Shown one piece after another: positions 1-6,920 of a DNA stretch of 17,033 bases. The DNA lies in contig AQYM01000033.1 in assembly GCA_000380705.1 (NCBI GenBank), positions 36,534-53,566 of the forward strand, in the 5' to 3' direction. The stretch is from Crenarchaeota archaeon SCGC AAA471-B05. GTDB taxonomy: Archaea > Thermoproteota > Thermoprotei > Gearchaeales > Gearchaeaceae. Position numbers and translations under genes: made by a program. The notes below the pieces were generated by a model, which saw nothing but the letters and a program-made list of their open reading frames with translations, was not told where the DNA came from and made no database searches. Within the stretch, counting starts at the first letter, position 1, and each line of letters opens with the position of its first letter.

Positions 1-366
1 GCTTCAATTATGGCTAATAGATTGGCCAGTTTAATAGAAAGGGGAATGCATTTTAGAAGAGCTGCTAATTTAATTCTTAAACAAATTATGGACGCAGGTG
101 CGAAAGGAGCTGAAATAGAAATAAGCGGTAAACTAGTAAGCGATAGAGCAAGGACTGAAAGATTCAGATTTGGATTTATGCCAAAATCTGGTGATCCGTA
201 TGAAAAGTATGTTAAAAAAGCTAAAACCGCAATTTTATTAAAACCAGGAGTATATGGAATATCCGTAAAAATATTTCCTCCTATAGAATATTCTGATGAA
301 ATACCTAAAATATTAGAAAAAATAAAGAATATTGAGGTGAAAGTGGATGAAAGTAAAAGAACTTAG
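1..366 (+). CDS. rps3: 30S ribosomal protein S3 (uS3), C-terminal part
   Basis: Partial: the reading frame is open from base 1 and the start lies before the window, so the N-terminal KH domain is mostly missing. The visible 121 residues are the C-terminal domain of archaeal uS3, including the conserved stretch FRRAANLILKQIMDAGAKGA and EIEISGKL, then the basic ERFRFGF region and the KPGVYGISVKIFPP strand. S3 sits at the mRNA entry channel of the small subunit. Its last 20 bases overlap the start of L29, whose Shine-Dalgarno motif (GAGGTGA, 334-340) is inside this gene, which suggests translational coupling. Confidence 0.95.
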   Translation, partial: ASIMANRLASLIERGMHFRRAANLILKQIMDAGAKGAEIEISGKLVSDRARTERFRFGFMPKSGDPYEKYVKKAKTAILLKPGVYGISVKIFPPIEYSDEIPKILEKIKNIEVKVDESKRT

Positions 367-559
367 AAAATTATCTAGAGAAGAAAGGTTAAAGAGATTA
401 GAAGAATTAAGACTTGAATTAATTAAGTATAGGGGCTTATTTACAGCAGGTAAACCTCCTAAAAATGTTAAGTTACTTAGAAATTTAAGAAAAGAAATTG
501 CAAGGATTTTAACCATAAATAGGGAAGAGGAACTTAAAAATGAAACTAAGAAAAAATAA
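347..559 (+). CDS. rpl29: 50S ribosomal protein L29 (uL29)
   Basis: A 70-residue, highly charged, mostly helical protein with the L29 pattern: MKVKELRKLS at the N terminus, then LEELRLELIKYRGLFTAGKP and a final helix with LRNLRKEIARILT. It lies near the polypeptide exit tunnel of the large subunit. The ATG has a strong Shine-Dalgarno motif (GAGGTGA) 6 bases upstream, inside rpS3. It overlaps rpS3 by 20 bases and the next gene, rnp1, by 20 bases. The order S3-L29-rnp1-S17 is standard for archaea. Length matches the family. Confidence 0.95.
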   Translation: MKVKELRKLSREERLKRLEELRLELIKYRGLFTAGKPPKNVKLLRNLRKEIARILTINREEELKNETKKK

Positions 560-803
560 TATAATATATCATGAATTATTGGGATTAAATGTAGAATGTT
601 ATGATAAGAAATTTAATAGTATAGGCAAAGGTATGGTTATAGATGAAACTAAAGAAACCTTAAAAATACTAACAGAAGAGGGTAAAATTAAAAGCTATTT
701 AAAAAGATGTTGCAATTTCTCATTTTTAGTAAACGGAGAAAGAATAATCATCAAAGGAGAAGATATTTTAGGCAGACCGGAAGATAGAATAAAAAGAATA
801 TGA
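540..803 (+). CDS. rnp1: Ribonuclease P protein component 1 (Rnp1/Rpp29/Pop4)
   Basis: An 87-residue protein matching the archaeal homologue of eukaryotic Rpp29/Pop4. It has the IIYHELLGLNVE start, a Sm-like beta-barrel pattern with GKGMVIDETKETLKIL, and the closing GEDILGRPEDRIKR. The family binds RNase P RNA (with Rpp21) and takes part in 5' maturation of tRNA. Placement between L29 and S17 is a conserved archaeal arrangement that ties RNase P supply to ribosome synthesis. It overlaps L29 by 20 bases, with GAGG at 527-530 as ribosome binding site, and overlaps S17 by 4 bases. Two adjacent cysteines (CC, about residues 57-58) are visible; I assign them no function. Confidence 0.9.
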   Translation: MKLRKNNIIYHELLGLNVECYDKKFNSIGKGMVIDETKETLKILTEEGKIKSYLKRCCNFSFLVNGERIIIKGEDILGRPEDRIKRI

Positions 804-1126
804 AGAAAAAAAGAATAATTTTTGGTATTGAACCGCCAGAAAATGTTTGCAATGATAAAGCATGTCCATTTCATGGAGAAATTAGTGTTAGAGGTAGAAT
901 AGATGAGGGGGTTATTTTAAAAGTAAAGATGAATAAAACTGCTGTCGTAGTTAAGGAGCGATTTGTATGGATTAGGAAATATCAAAGGTACGAGAGAAGA
1001 AGAAGTAAATACAACGTTCATATACCTGACTGTATAAAAGTAAAGGAAAATGACAGGGTTATATTTGGTGAAACAAGACCTATATCTAAAACTGTATCGT
1101 CTGTAATTTTAAAAGTAATAAAGTAA
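800..1126 (+). CDS. rps17: 30S ribosomal protein S17 (uS17)
   Basis: A 108-residue uS17 of the archaeal/eukaryotic type. After a basic start it carries the archaeal N-terminal motif with C17, C22, PFHG (H25), which may bind metal. The OB-fold then follows: VRGRIDEGVILKVKMNKTAVVV, VWIRKYQRYERRRSK and GETRPISKTVSSVIL. S17 is an early 16S rRNA binder of the small subunit. It overlaps rnp1 by 4 bases. After its stop there is a 47-base gap before L14, the first non-trivial gap of the operon. Confidence 0.95.
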   Translation: MKKKRIIFGIEPPENVCNDKACPFHGEISVRGRIDEGVILKVKMNKTAVVVKERFVWIRKYQRYERRRSKYNVHIPDCIKVKENDRVIFGETRPISKTVSSVILKVIK

Positions 1127-1163
1127 AAATTAATAAGTTAATATTATCAAAATAATTCATATT

Positions 1164-1170
1164 GGTGTGA
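1164..1170 (+). promoter_or_regulatory. Shine-Dalgarno site of L14
   Basis: GGTGTGA, 3 bases before the ATG of L14 at 1174, in the 47-base gap after S17. GGTG pairs with the archaeal 16S rRNA 3' end. Its presence suggests L14 is translated from a leadered or polycistronic message rather than a leaderless one. AT-rich boxes upstream (about 1103-1146) could be promoters, but none is convincing. Confidence 0.5.
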
Positions 1171-1173
1171 AAT

Positions 1174-1599
1174 ATGGTTAAACGAGGAGGGAAAATTTCA
1201 GCTGCAATAATCAGCCCTAGACTTAGTAGAGGTATATTTAATTATACTATAGTAAATTGTGCAGATAATAGTGGCGTATCATTGGGTAAGGTTATAAATG
1301 TTTTCGATGTAAAAACTAGGAGAAGACGTATTCCTGGAGCTGCTGTAGGAGATATGGTTAAAATTTCCGTAGTTAAAGGCAAACCAGAATTGGTAGGACA
1401 ATTAATGAATGCTGTTGTAATTAGGCAAAGGAAGCCTTATAGGAGAATGGATGGTACATGGATTTCCTTTGAGGATAACGCGATAATAATTCTTACACCT
1501 GAAGGAGATGTAAAGGGAACTGAAATTTACGGTCCAGTAGCCAAAGAAGCTGTTGAACGTTGGCCTAAAATTGCAAGTATAGCTACTATTATAATATGA
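1174..1599 (+). CDS. rpl14: 50S ribosomal protein L14 (uL14)
   Basis: A 141-residue uL14 with the archaeal N-terminal extension before the conserved core. The core shows NYTIVNCADNSGV, then RRRRIPGAAVGDMVKISVVKGKPEL, AVVIRQRKPYRR and the final strand EDNAIIILTPEGDVKGTEIYGPVAKEAVERWPKIASIA. L14 is at the subunit interface of the large subunit. It is the first gene after a 47-base gap and overlaps the next gene (L24) by 4 bases (ATGA). Length fits archaeal homologues. Confidence 0.96.
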   Translation: MVKRGGKISAAIISPRLSRGIFNYTIVNCADNSGVSLGKVINVFDVKTRRRRIPGAAVGDMVKISVVKGKPELVGQLMNAVVIRQRKPYRRMDGTWISFEDNAIIILTPEGDVKGTEIYGPVAKEAVERWPKIASIATIII

Positions 1600-1958
1600 C
1601 ATCTGTTCAGCCTAGAAAACAAAGGAGACTGATATATAAAAAATTCACTAATAAGGATTACAATAAGTTATTATCTGCACATTTATCTAAAGAATTAAGG
1701 GATAAGTACAAAAGAAGATCGTTACGTGTACGAGTGAATGATGTTGTAAGAGTTATGAGAGGTACTTATAAAGGATTCGAAGGTAAAGTTGTAAAAGTAA
1801 ATCCTAAAAAAGGTTATGTATATATAGAAGGTTTAACAAGAAAAAATGCACGCGGTCTATCCGTTATGATACCTATTCATGCTTCAAAAGTCATGATAGT
1901 AAAGTTGTATCTAGAAGATAAGTATCGTGCAGAAAAACTAAAGGTAGCACAAACATGA
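1596..1958 (+). CDS. rpl24: 50S ribosomal protein L24 (uL24)
   Basis: A 120-residue archaeal uL24. The N-terminal basic region (QPRKQRRLIYKKF, SKELRDKYKRRSLRVR) is followed by a KOW motif at about residues 48-75 (NDVVRVMRGTYKGFEGKVVKV), then VYIEGLTRKNARGLSVMIPIHASKVMIVKL. It is an assembly-initiating 23S rRNA binder near the tunnel exit. It overlaps L14 and S4e by 4 bases each, so translation is probably coupled across the three genes. Confidence 0.95.
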   Translation: MTSVQPRKQRRLIYKKFTNKDYNKLLSAHLSKELRDKYKRRSLRVRVNDVVRVMRGTYKGFEGKVVKVNPKKGYVYIEGLTRKNARGLSVMIPIHASKVMIVKLYLEDKYRAEKLKVAQT

Positions 1959-2713
1959 CGCATATAAAGAGATTAGCTTCTCCAGACTTTTGGCCTATTC
2001 TAAAGAAACAATACAAATGGAGCATATCTCCCTCTCCAGGACCTCATGGAAAATTTAAATGTATTCCTTTGGGAATAATTATTAGAGATATACTAGGTTA
2101 TGCCTCCAATCTAAAAGAAGTTAAATATATTTTAAGCAAGGGATACGTAAAGAGGGATAAAGTAGTCGTAAAAGACTATAAGTTTCCTGTAGGTTTAATG
2201 GATACTTTAGAATTTACCAAAGATCCAGTTGCATATAGATTATTACCTTATAAAGGTTACCCGCTTGTATGTACAAAAATTCCTTTGGAAGAATCTTCTT
2301 TAAAGATTTGCAGAATAGAAAACAAAACTTCAATTAAAGGAGATAAAATACAGGTTAATCTAAATGATGGTAGAAATTTTTTAATTAGTAAGGATGAATC
2401 AAAAAATTATAGAACCTATGATAGTGTATTATTAGAACTTCCCGAACAAAAAATAAAGGAAGTAATCAAATTGCAAGAAGGTGTATTTTGTTTGATTACG
2501 GGAGGTGTAAACGCAGGATATTATGGCTTTTTAAAGAAAATTATTGAGTTATTACCAAGGAGAAAATCTATTGTTGAAATCGAATCTCCTGAAGGAAAAA
2601 TAATAAGGACAAGCCTTAATTATACGATGCCAATAGGTTATGAAAAACCTTTAATAAAAATTGCAGAAAGTGATGAAGATGTAGTTAAACCGGCAATTTA
2701 TATTTACACATGA
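1955..2713 (+). CDS. rps4e: 30S ribosomal protein S4e (eS4)
   Basis: A 252-residue eS4, a protein of archaeal and eukaryotic ribosomes absent from bacteria. It opens with the typical HIKRLASPDFWPI, then the SPGPHGKFKCIPLGIIIRDIL segment and an S4-like RNA-binding region (about residues 45-80, ILSKGYVKRDKVVVKDYKFPVGLMD). A KOW-like segment follows (CLITGGVNAGYYGFLKKI, about residues 175-192). Length is close to the archaeal norm. It overlaps L24 and L5 by 4 bases each. Confidence 0.95.
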   Translation: MTHIKRLASPDFWPILKKQYKWSISPSPGPHGKFKCIPLGIIIRDILGYASNLKEVKYILSKGYVKRDKVVVKDYKFPVGLMDTLEFTKDPVAYRLLPYKGYPLVCTKIPLEESSLKICRIENKTSIKGDKIQVNLNDGRNFLISKDESKNYRTYDSVLLELPEQKIKEVIKLQEGVFCLITGGVNAGYYGFLKKIIELLPRRKSIVEIESPEGKIIRTSLNYTMPIGYEKPLIKIAESDEDVVKPAIYIYT

Positions 2714-3258
2714 GTGAAACTCAAGTTTTAGAAATTAAAGAAGAAAGAAAAATAAATCCGATGACCCAAGTTAAGTTACGTTCTGTTACATTAAATATTA
2801 GTGTAGGTTCGAATGAGGAAAAACTTAAAAAAGCTATGATTGTATTAGAAAAATTAACCGGGCAAAAACCATCTCTAAGAAGAGCGAAAAAAACAATTAA
2901 AGAATTTAAAATTAAGCGAGGTGAACCAATAGCTTGCATAGTAACAATAAGGGGTAAAAAGGCTGAAAACTTACTTGATAAATTATTGGAGGCTGTTAAC
3001 AAAAGATTGAAGGCTTCTTCTTTTACTGAATTTGGCAACTTTAGTTTCGGAATAAAGGAGCATATTAGTATTCCAGGCATGAGCTACGATCCTTCGATAG
3101 GTATATTAGGTATGGATGTTTGTGTTAACTTAGAAAAGCCAGGATACAGAGTTAAATACAGAAAAAGGAGAAGAAATAAAATAGGTAAAAATCATATAGT
3201 CAAAAAAGAAGAAGCAATTCAGTTTATTAAGGAAAAATTTAACGTAATAATAGAATAA
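2710..3258 (+). CDS. rpl5: 50S ribosomal protein L5 (uL5)
   Basis: A 182-residue uL5. Recognisable segments are VTLNISVGSNEEKLKKA, LEKLTGQKPSLRRAKKTIKEFKIKRGEPIACIVTIRG, FGNFSFGIKEHISIPGMSYDPSIGILGMDVCVNL and the basic RVKYRKRRRNK near the C terminus. L5 binds 5S rRNA with L18 in the central protuberance. A roughly 15-residue polar leader (SETQVLEIKEERKIN) precedes the core; an internal ATG at M18 is a possible alternative start, but the upstream ATG gives the ATGA overlap seen at the other junctions. Its stop overlaps the S14 start (TAATG). Confidence 0.95.
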   Translation: MSETQVLEIKEERKINPMTQVKLRSVTLNISVGSNEEKLKKAMIVLEKLTGQKPSLRRAKKTIKEFKIKRGEPIACIVTIRGKKAENLLDKLLEAVNKRLKASSFTEFGNFSFGIKEHISIPGMSYDPSIGILGMDVCVNLEKPGYRVKYRKRRRNKIGKNHIVKKEEAIQFIKEKFNVIIE

Positions 3259-3419
3259 TGGGAGGAATAAAACCTAAGGAAAGAAAATTTGGTAAAATCG
3301 TATCAAAATGTAAAAGATGCGGTACTACTAAAGGTGTAATTAAAAAATACAATTTATATTATTGCAGAAGATGTTTTAGAGAAATCGCACCTCTAATGGG
3401 CTTTAAGAAATATGAATAA
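3258..3419 (+). CDS. rps14: 30S ribosomal protein S14, zinc type (uS14)
   Basis: A 53-residue protein, start ATG overlapping the L5 stop by one base. It carries two CxxC pairs, C18/C21 and C36/C39, forming the zinc site of type Z uS14, with the conserved YCRRCFREIA and the C-terminal GFKKYE. It binds the 3' major (head) domain of 16S rRNA. An SD-like GGAGG lies inside its own second and third codons, so initiation is probably coupled to L5. A likely promoter for S8 begins at its stop codon. Confidence 0.95.
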   Translation: MGGIKPKERKFGKIVSKCKRCGTTKGVIKKYNLYYCRRCFREIAPLMGFKKYE

Positions 3420-3432
3420 AGATTTATATTTT
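3415..3432 (+). promoter_or_regulatory. Putative internal promoter for the S8 operon segment (BRE + TATA)
   Basis: A purine-rich BRE-like AATAAAGA (3415-3422) is followed by TTTATATTTT (3423-3432). The TATA centre is about 30 bases before the S8 ATG, placing transcription start within a few bases of the start codon. No Shine-Dalgarno motif precedes S8, which fits a leaderless transcript. The BRE overlaps the end of rpS14. Inference from position and sequence only. Confidence 0.5.
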
Positions 3433-3456
3433 ACGTTTTCAAAATAATAAGTTATC

Positions 3457-3840
3457 ATGAGACTCCTCGCTAATATGATTACGTCTATTAAAAACGCAGA
3501 GATGAGAAATAAGAAAGAATGTCTAGTTTATCCTTCATCAAAGCTTTTAATAGAAGTACTTAAAACAATTCAAAGGCATGGTTATATTGGAGAATTTGAA
3601 GTAATAGATGATGGGCGTGGTTCAAAAATTAGAATTCAATTGTTTGGAAGAATAAATGATTGTGGAGTAATAAAACCTAGGTTAGGTTATAGTTATAGGG
3701 AATTTGTTAAATTAGAAAGCAAATATTTGCCTAGCAGAGATATTGGAATAGTTATAGTAACAACAAGCAAAGGAGTAATGACAACTAAAGAAGCTTTTGA
3801 AAAAAGAATAGGAGGTGTAGCTTTGGCTTATGTCTATTAA
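3457..3840 (+). CDS. rps8: 30S ribosomal protein S8 (uS8)
   Basis: A 127-residue archaeal uS8: LLANMITSIKNAEMRNKKE at the N terminus, YPSSKLLIEVLKTIQRHGYIGEFEVIDDGRGSKI in the middle, and RDIGIVIVTTSKGVMTTKEA plus GGVALAYVY at the end. It binds helix 21 of 16S rRNA and is an assembly and feedback protein in other organisms. It is a few residues shorter at the N terminus than many archaeal S8 proteins, but in-frame stops just upstream (3443-3448) fix this ATG. It follows a 37-base gap with a promoter-like sequence and no SD. It overlaps L6 by 11 bases. Confidence 0.95.
   Translation: MRLLANMITSIKNAEMRNKKECLVYPSSKLLIEVLKTIQRHGYIGEFEVIDDGRGSKIRIQLFGRINDCGVIKPRLGYSYREFVKLESKYLPSRDIGIVIVTTSKGVMTTKEAFEKRIGGVALAYVY
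3811..3817 (+). promoter_or_regulatory. Shine-Dalgarno site of L6 inside rpS8
   Basis: GGAGGTG, 12 bases before the L6 ATG at 3830, within the codons of the conserved S8 C-terminal GGVALAYVY segment. It supports the L6 start that overlaps S8 by 11 bases. Confidence 0.5.
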
Positions 3841-4399
3841 TCAAATAATTTTTAAAGAAGAATTAAATATACCTGAAGAAGTAAGCGTAGATATCAGTGA
3901 TGATTACGTAATAAAAATTAAAGGGGAAAAAGGTGAAATTATAAAAGATTTTAGTCCTCGTAAGTTAAATATTTCTAAAAATAAGTACAAAATTTATAAA
4001 GAAGATAATAAAGTAATAATTGAAGTTTATATCAAGGGTAAAAGGGGAAAATCCTTGTTATATACATTATCGTCCAAAATAAAGAATTCGATAAAAGGGG
4101 TAAAGGAAGGCTATACTTATAAACTTAAAATAGTAAACACACATTTCCCTATAAATGTTAAAGTTAAAGGTGATAAAGTATACATTGAGAATTTTATAGG
4201 TGAAAGGGCTCCAAGGATAGCTAAAATCATGGGTAAATATACCCAAGTTAAGGTAGAAGGTGAAGATATAATCGTAAACGGAATAGACAAAGATGAAGTA
4301 AGTCAAACTGCATTTAACATTCAGTTAGCAACGAAGATTAAAGACAAAGATCCTAGGAAATTTTTGGACGGAATTTATGTTTACTATAAAGAAAAATGA
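3830..4399 (+). CDS. rpl6: 50S ribosomal protein L6 (uL6)
   Basis: A 189-residue uL6 made of two similar domains. The first shows LNIPEEVSVDISDDYVIKIKGEKGEI and the linker GKSLLYTLSSKIKNSIKGVKEGYTYKLKIVNTHFPI. The second shows VKVKGDKVYIENFIGERAPRIAKI, GEDIIVNGIDKDEVSQTAFNIQLATKIKDKDPRKFLDGIYVY, the family's diagnostic end. L6 sits beside the GTPase centre and the sarcin-ricin loop. The start overlaps S8 by 11 bases and the end overlaps L32e by 4. Length is normal for archaea. Confidence 0.95.
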   Translation: MSINQIIFKEELNIPEEVSVDISDDYVIKIKGEKGEIIKDFSPRKLNISKNKYKIYKEDNKVIIEVYIKGKRGKSLLYTLSSKIKNSIKGVKEGYTYKLKIVNTHFPINVKVKGDKVYIENFIGERAPRIAKIMGKYTQVKVEGEDIIVNGIDKDEVSQTAFNIQLATKIKDKDPRKFLDGIYVYYKEK

Positions 4400-4779
4400 G
4401 AAAGCTGGAAAAAGCTTTAAAGATTCGGGAAGAACAAAAAAGAAGGATGCCAGATTTTATTAGGGCTGATGCTTGGAAAGTTAAAAGGCTTGAGGATTCA
4501 GGTTGGAGAAGACCAAAAGGACTCGATACGAAGATGCGTCTAAAGAGAAAAGGATGGCCTCCGGTTGTAAATATAGGGTATAGGAAAATTAAAGAAGCCA
4601 GATATTTGCATCCTTCAGGATTGGTTGAAGTTTTAGTTCATAATACAGAAGAAGTAAAAAAATTGGATAAAAATAAACATATTATAAGAATAGCTTCTTC
4701 TGTAGGAAAAAAGAAAAGATTACAAATAATAGAAATTGCTAATAAATTAGGTATAAAAGTAGCCAATCCGGTGACATAA
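4396..4779 (+). CDS. rpl32e: 50S ribosomal protein L32e (eL32)
   Basis: A 127-residue eL32, found in archaea and eukaryotes. Diagnostic segments are PDFIRADAWKVKRLEDSGWRRPKGLDTKMRLKRKGWPPVVNIGYRK and HPSGLVEVLVHNTEEVKKLDKNKHIIRIASSVGKKKRLQIIEIANKLGIKVANP. It lacks the long N-terminal extension of many other homologues. It overlaps L6 by 4 bases and is separated from L19e by one base; GGTGA near its stop (about 4770-4774) serves as the L19e ribosome binding site. The L6-L32e-L19e-L18 order is typical of archaeal spc operons. Confidence 0.95.
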   Translation: MRKLEKALKIREEQKRRMPDFIRADAWKVKRLEDSGWRRPKGLDTKMRLKRKGWPPVVNIGYRKIKEARYLHPSGLVEVLVHNTEEVKKLDKNKHIIRIASSVGKKKRLQIIEIANKLGIKVANPVT

Positions 4780-4780
4780 T

Positions 4781-5224
4781 ATGAGCTTGGAATATGTTAA
4801 GGAATTGGCTGCAAAGATTAAAGATGTAGGTAAGAGCAGAGTTTACATAGATCCTGAATATTATGATAAACTTTCTACAGTTATTTCACGTGAAGAAGTA
4901 AGAAAATTGATTGAAGACGGAATTATAAAAATTAAGCCTAAAAAAGGTATTAGTAAAGGGAGATATAGAGAAAGATTAAAGCAGAAAAGAAAGGGATTAC
5001 GCAAAGGACAGGGAAGCAGGAAGGGTAAAAAGACTAAAATTAAGAAAGAAGAATACGTTAAAAGGGTAAGAGGTCTTAGAAGATATCTGAGGAAATTATA
5101 TGAGAAAAAAATAATAGATAATAAATTATACCGAAAATTAAGAAAGTATGTAAAAGCAGGCGTAATTACTACAAAATCAAAGATAAGAGCTTATATTGAA
5201 AGTTATCAAAGTAGTAAGACTTGA
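4781..5224 (+). CDS. rpl19e: 50S ribosomal protein L19e (eL19)
   Basis: A 147-residue, strongly basic eL19 of the archaeal/eukaryotic type. It has the N-terminal helix LEYVKELAAKIKDVGKSRVYIDPEYYDKL, the ISREEVRKLIEDGIIKIKPKKGISKGRYRERLKQKRKGLRKGQGSRKGKK RNA-binding tract, and a helical C terminus with VRGLRRYLRKLYEKKIIDNKLYRKLRKYVKAG. eL19 takes part in inter-subunit bridges. It is one base after L32e and one base before the preferred L18 start. Confidence 0.95.
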   Translation: MSLEYVKELAAKIKDVGKSRVYIDPEYYDKLSTVISREEVRKLIEDGIIKIKPKKGISKGRYRERLKQKRKGLRKGQGSRKGKKTKIKKEEYVKRVRGLRRYLRKLYEKKIIDNKLYRKLRKYVKAGVITTKSKIRAYIESYQSSKT

Positions 5225-5225
5225 A

Positions 5226-5804
5226 ATGATTAAAGTTCTTAAATTTAAACGTAGAAGAAAGGGCTTAACGAATTATTACAAACGAAAAATTTTTATTATT
5301 TCAGGAAAAACTAGACTTGTTGTAAGGAAGTCTAATAGATATATCAACGTTCAATTTATTACCCATAATGTTAAAGGGGATGTATGTTTAGCAGCTGTTA
5401 ACTCAATAATTTTAAAGAAGTTCGGTTGGCCTTACAGTTGTAAAAATATATCTGCATGTTATTTAACTGGATATATAGCTGGCAGAATAGCTATTCAAAA
5501 GAAGATAAATAATGTAGCTTTAGATATAGGATTACATTCAGCTACCAAGGCATCAAGAATTTTTGCAGTAGTTAAAGGCATACTGGATGCTGGATTAAAT
5601 GTTCCAGTGGATATGGAAATGTTACCTCCTGAAGATCGTATAAAAGGAATGCATATAGTTAACTATGCCAATCTTTTAAAAGAATCAAATGAAGAAAATT
5701 ATAAGAAACGCTTTTCCTATTATCTTTCACAAAACATTTTACCTGAAAAAATAGAAGAAATTTTTAATAAAACTTTTTCATTAATTAAAGAAAGGTTTGG
5801 TTAA
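5226..5804 (+). CDS. rpl18: 50S ribosomal protein L18 (uL18)
   Basis: A 192-residue uL18 from the chosen ATG at 5226. A TTG at 5196 would add 10 residues but overlap L19e by 29 bases; the ATG leaves a 1-base gap like neighbouring junctions and gives the expected N-terminal spacing before the RRRRKGLTNYYKR motif. Other family segments are SGKTRLVVRKSNRYINVQF, the central AGRIAIQKKINNVALDIGLHSATKASRIFAVVKGILDAGLNVP, and PPEDRIKGMHI. It binds 5S rRNA with L5. Start assignment is less certain than identity. Confidence 0.93.
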   Translation: MIKVLKFKRRRKGLTNYYKRKIFIISGKTRLVVRKSNRYINVQFITHNVKGDVCLAAVNSIILKKFGWPYSCKNISACYLTGYIAGRIAIQKKINNVALDIGLHSATKASRIFAVVKGILDAGLNVPVDMEMLPPEDRIKGMHIVNYANLLKESNEENYKKRFSYYLSQNILPEKIEEIFNKTFSLIKERFG

Positions 5805-5806
5805 AA

Positions 5807-6412
5807 ATGACAACACAGGAAAGTTGGGAACCTACTACGGTATTAGGAAAGTTAGTAAAGGAAGGAAAAATAACATCGATAGATGAGATATTTGCCAATA
5901 ATTTAAGGATACAAGAACCTTCTATTGTAGACATCCTAATCCCTAATTTACAAGTACAAGTTCTCTTTACAAGACCTGTCCAGAAACAAACAGCTGCTGG
6001 AGAAGTTACTAGATTCGAAAGTCTTGTGGTTGTTGGTGATAAAAATGGTCATGTAGGTGTAGGATTGGGTAAAGCAAAACAGACTAGGAATGCCATAGAA
6101 AAAGCTACTTACAGCGCAAAGTTAAATATTATTCCTGTTATAAGAGGCTGTGGAAGTTGGGAATGTTCATGCAATAGACCACATAGTGTTCCTTATAAAG
6201 TAATGGGTAAATACGGGAGTGTAAGAATAGCGTTATTCCCTGCACCATATGGACTTGGTTTAGTTGCAGGGGAATTTATAAAACCTATATTTGTATTGGC
6301 AGGCATCAGCGATGTTTGGACATGGACTAAAGGTAATACGGCCAATCATATTAACTTTGCTTTTGCTGTTTACGAAGCTTTCAAGAATCTTTATAAGTTA
6401 AACGTTATTTAA
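5807..6412 (+). CDS. rps5: 30S ribosomal protein S5 (uS5)
   Basis: A 201-residue uS5 with the archaeal form. An N-terminal segment (WEPTTVLGKLVKEGKITSIDEIF) leads into the double-stranded RNA-binding-like fold (about residues 70-115: TRFESLVVVGDKNGHVGVGLGKAKQTRNAIEKA). The archaeal hallmark RGCGSWECSCNRPHSVPYKVMGKYGSVRI follows, then LFPAPYGLGLVAG. S5 contributes to decoding fidelity and the mRNA channel. The three cysteines in the hallmark are the family's usual ones. It lies 2 bases after L18 and 1 base before L30. Confidence 0.95.
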   Translation: MTTQESWEPTTVLGKLVKEGKITSIDEIFANNLRIQEPSIVDILIPNLQVQVLFTRPVQKQTAAGEVTRFESLVVVGDKNGHVGVGLGKAKQTRNAIEKATYSAKLNIIPVIRGCGSWECSCNRPHSVPYKVMGKYGSVRIALFPAPYGLGLVAGEFIKPIFVLAGISDVWTWTKGNTANHINFAFAVYEAFKNLYKLNVI

Positions 6413-6413
6413 G

Positions 6414-6875
6414 ATGTCAGAATTATTGGCTGTAATCAGAATAAGAAGTTTAATAGATAGAAATCCCAAAGTAAGGTTTACAGCGCGTCTTTTAAGGTTA
6501 ACACGTGTTAATATATGCACTTTGTATCCCAAAACTCCTTCTATACTTGGAATGTTAAAAGTGGTTTCAGAAGTGACTACATATGGAGAAATAAGTAAAG
6601 AAGTGCTAGTTGAACTTTTAAAAAAGAGAGGAAGAACCAAGGGAAATAAAAAAATAACAGAAGAAACTCTTAAAAAATATAATTTCGCCAATTTTGAAGA
6701 ATTGGCTGAGCATATTTTAAAAACTGGTAAAATACCCAATTTTATTAAACCAGTATTTAGGCTTCGTCCGCCACGAAAAGGTTTTAAACATTCTACAAAA
6801 AAATTCTTTGCTCAAGGTGGGGAGTTAGGGTATCGAGGCGAAAAAATTAACGAATTAATTCTTAGGATGATTTAA
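6414..6875 (+). CDS. rpl30: 50S ribosomal protein L30 (uL30)
   Basis: A 153-residue archaeal uL30 with the C-terminal extension shared with eukaryotic L7. The core is LLAVIRIRSLIDRNPKVRFTARLLRLTRVNICTLYPKTPSILGMLKVVSEVTTYGEIS. The extension carries LLKKRGRTKGNKKITEE, FRLRPPRKGFKHSTKKFFAQGGELGYRGEKINELILRMI. It is one base after S5. A 45-base gap with promoter-like sequence follows, separating it from L15. Confidence 0.95.
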   Translation: MSELLAVIRIRSLIDRNPKVRFTARLLRLTRVNICTLYPKTPSILGMLKVVSEVTTYGEISKEVLVELLKKRGRTKGNKKITEETLKKYNFANFEELAEHILKTGKIPNFIKPVFRLRPPRKGFKHSTKKFFAQGGELGYRGEKINELILRMI

Positions 6876-6892
6876 AAATAACTTTTTATGTA
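6876..6892 (+). promoter_or_regulatory. Putative internal promoter for L15-secY segment
   Basis: A-rich BRE-like stretch after the L30 stop, then CTTTTTATGTA (6882-6892). Its centre is about 34 bases before the L15 ATG at 6921, predicting a leader of about 8 bases. No Shine-Dalgarno motif precedes L15. A stronger-looking TATATATAA box at 6907-6915 is too close to the start codon to serve this gene. Weak inference. Confidence 0.35.
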
Positions 6893-6920
6893 TAGCTTCT
6901 GAATTTTATATATAATTTAT

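Noticed and set aside
2721..3080. Minus-strand open frame opposite L5 and similar ones opposite L29, L14, L6, L30, secY, S13, S4 and S11
   Set aside because: These are shadows of clearly conserved ribosomal genes on the + strand and resemble no known protein.
5196..5225. TTG start for L18
   Set aside because: It would overlap L19e by 29 bases; the ATG at 5226 gives the spacing and N terminus usual for the family.
6907..6915. TATATATAA box as the L15 promoter
   Set aside because: It is only about 10 bases before the L15 ATG, too close for transcription to start upstream of the gene.
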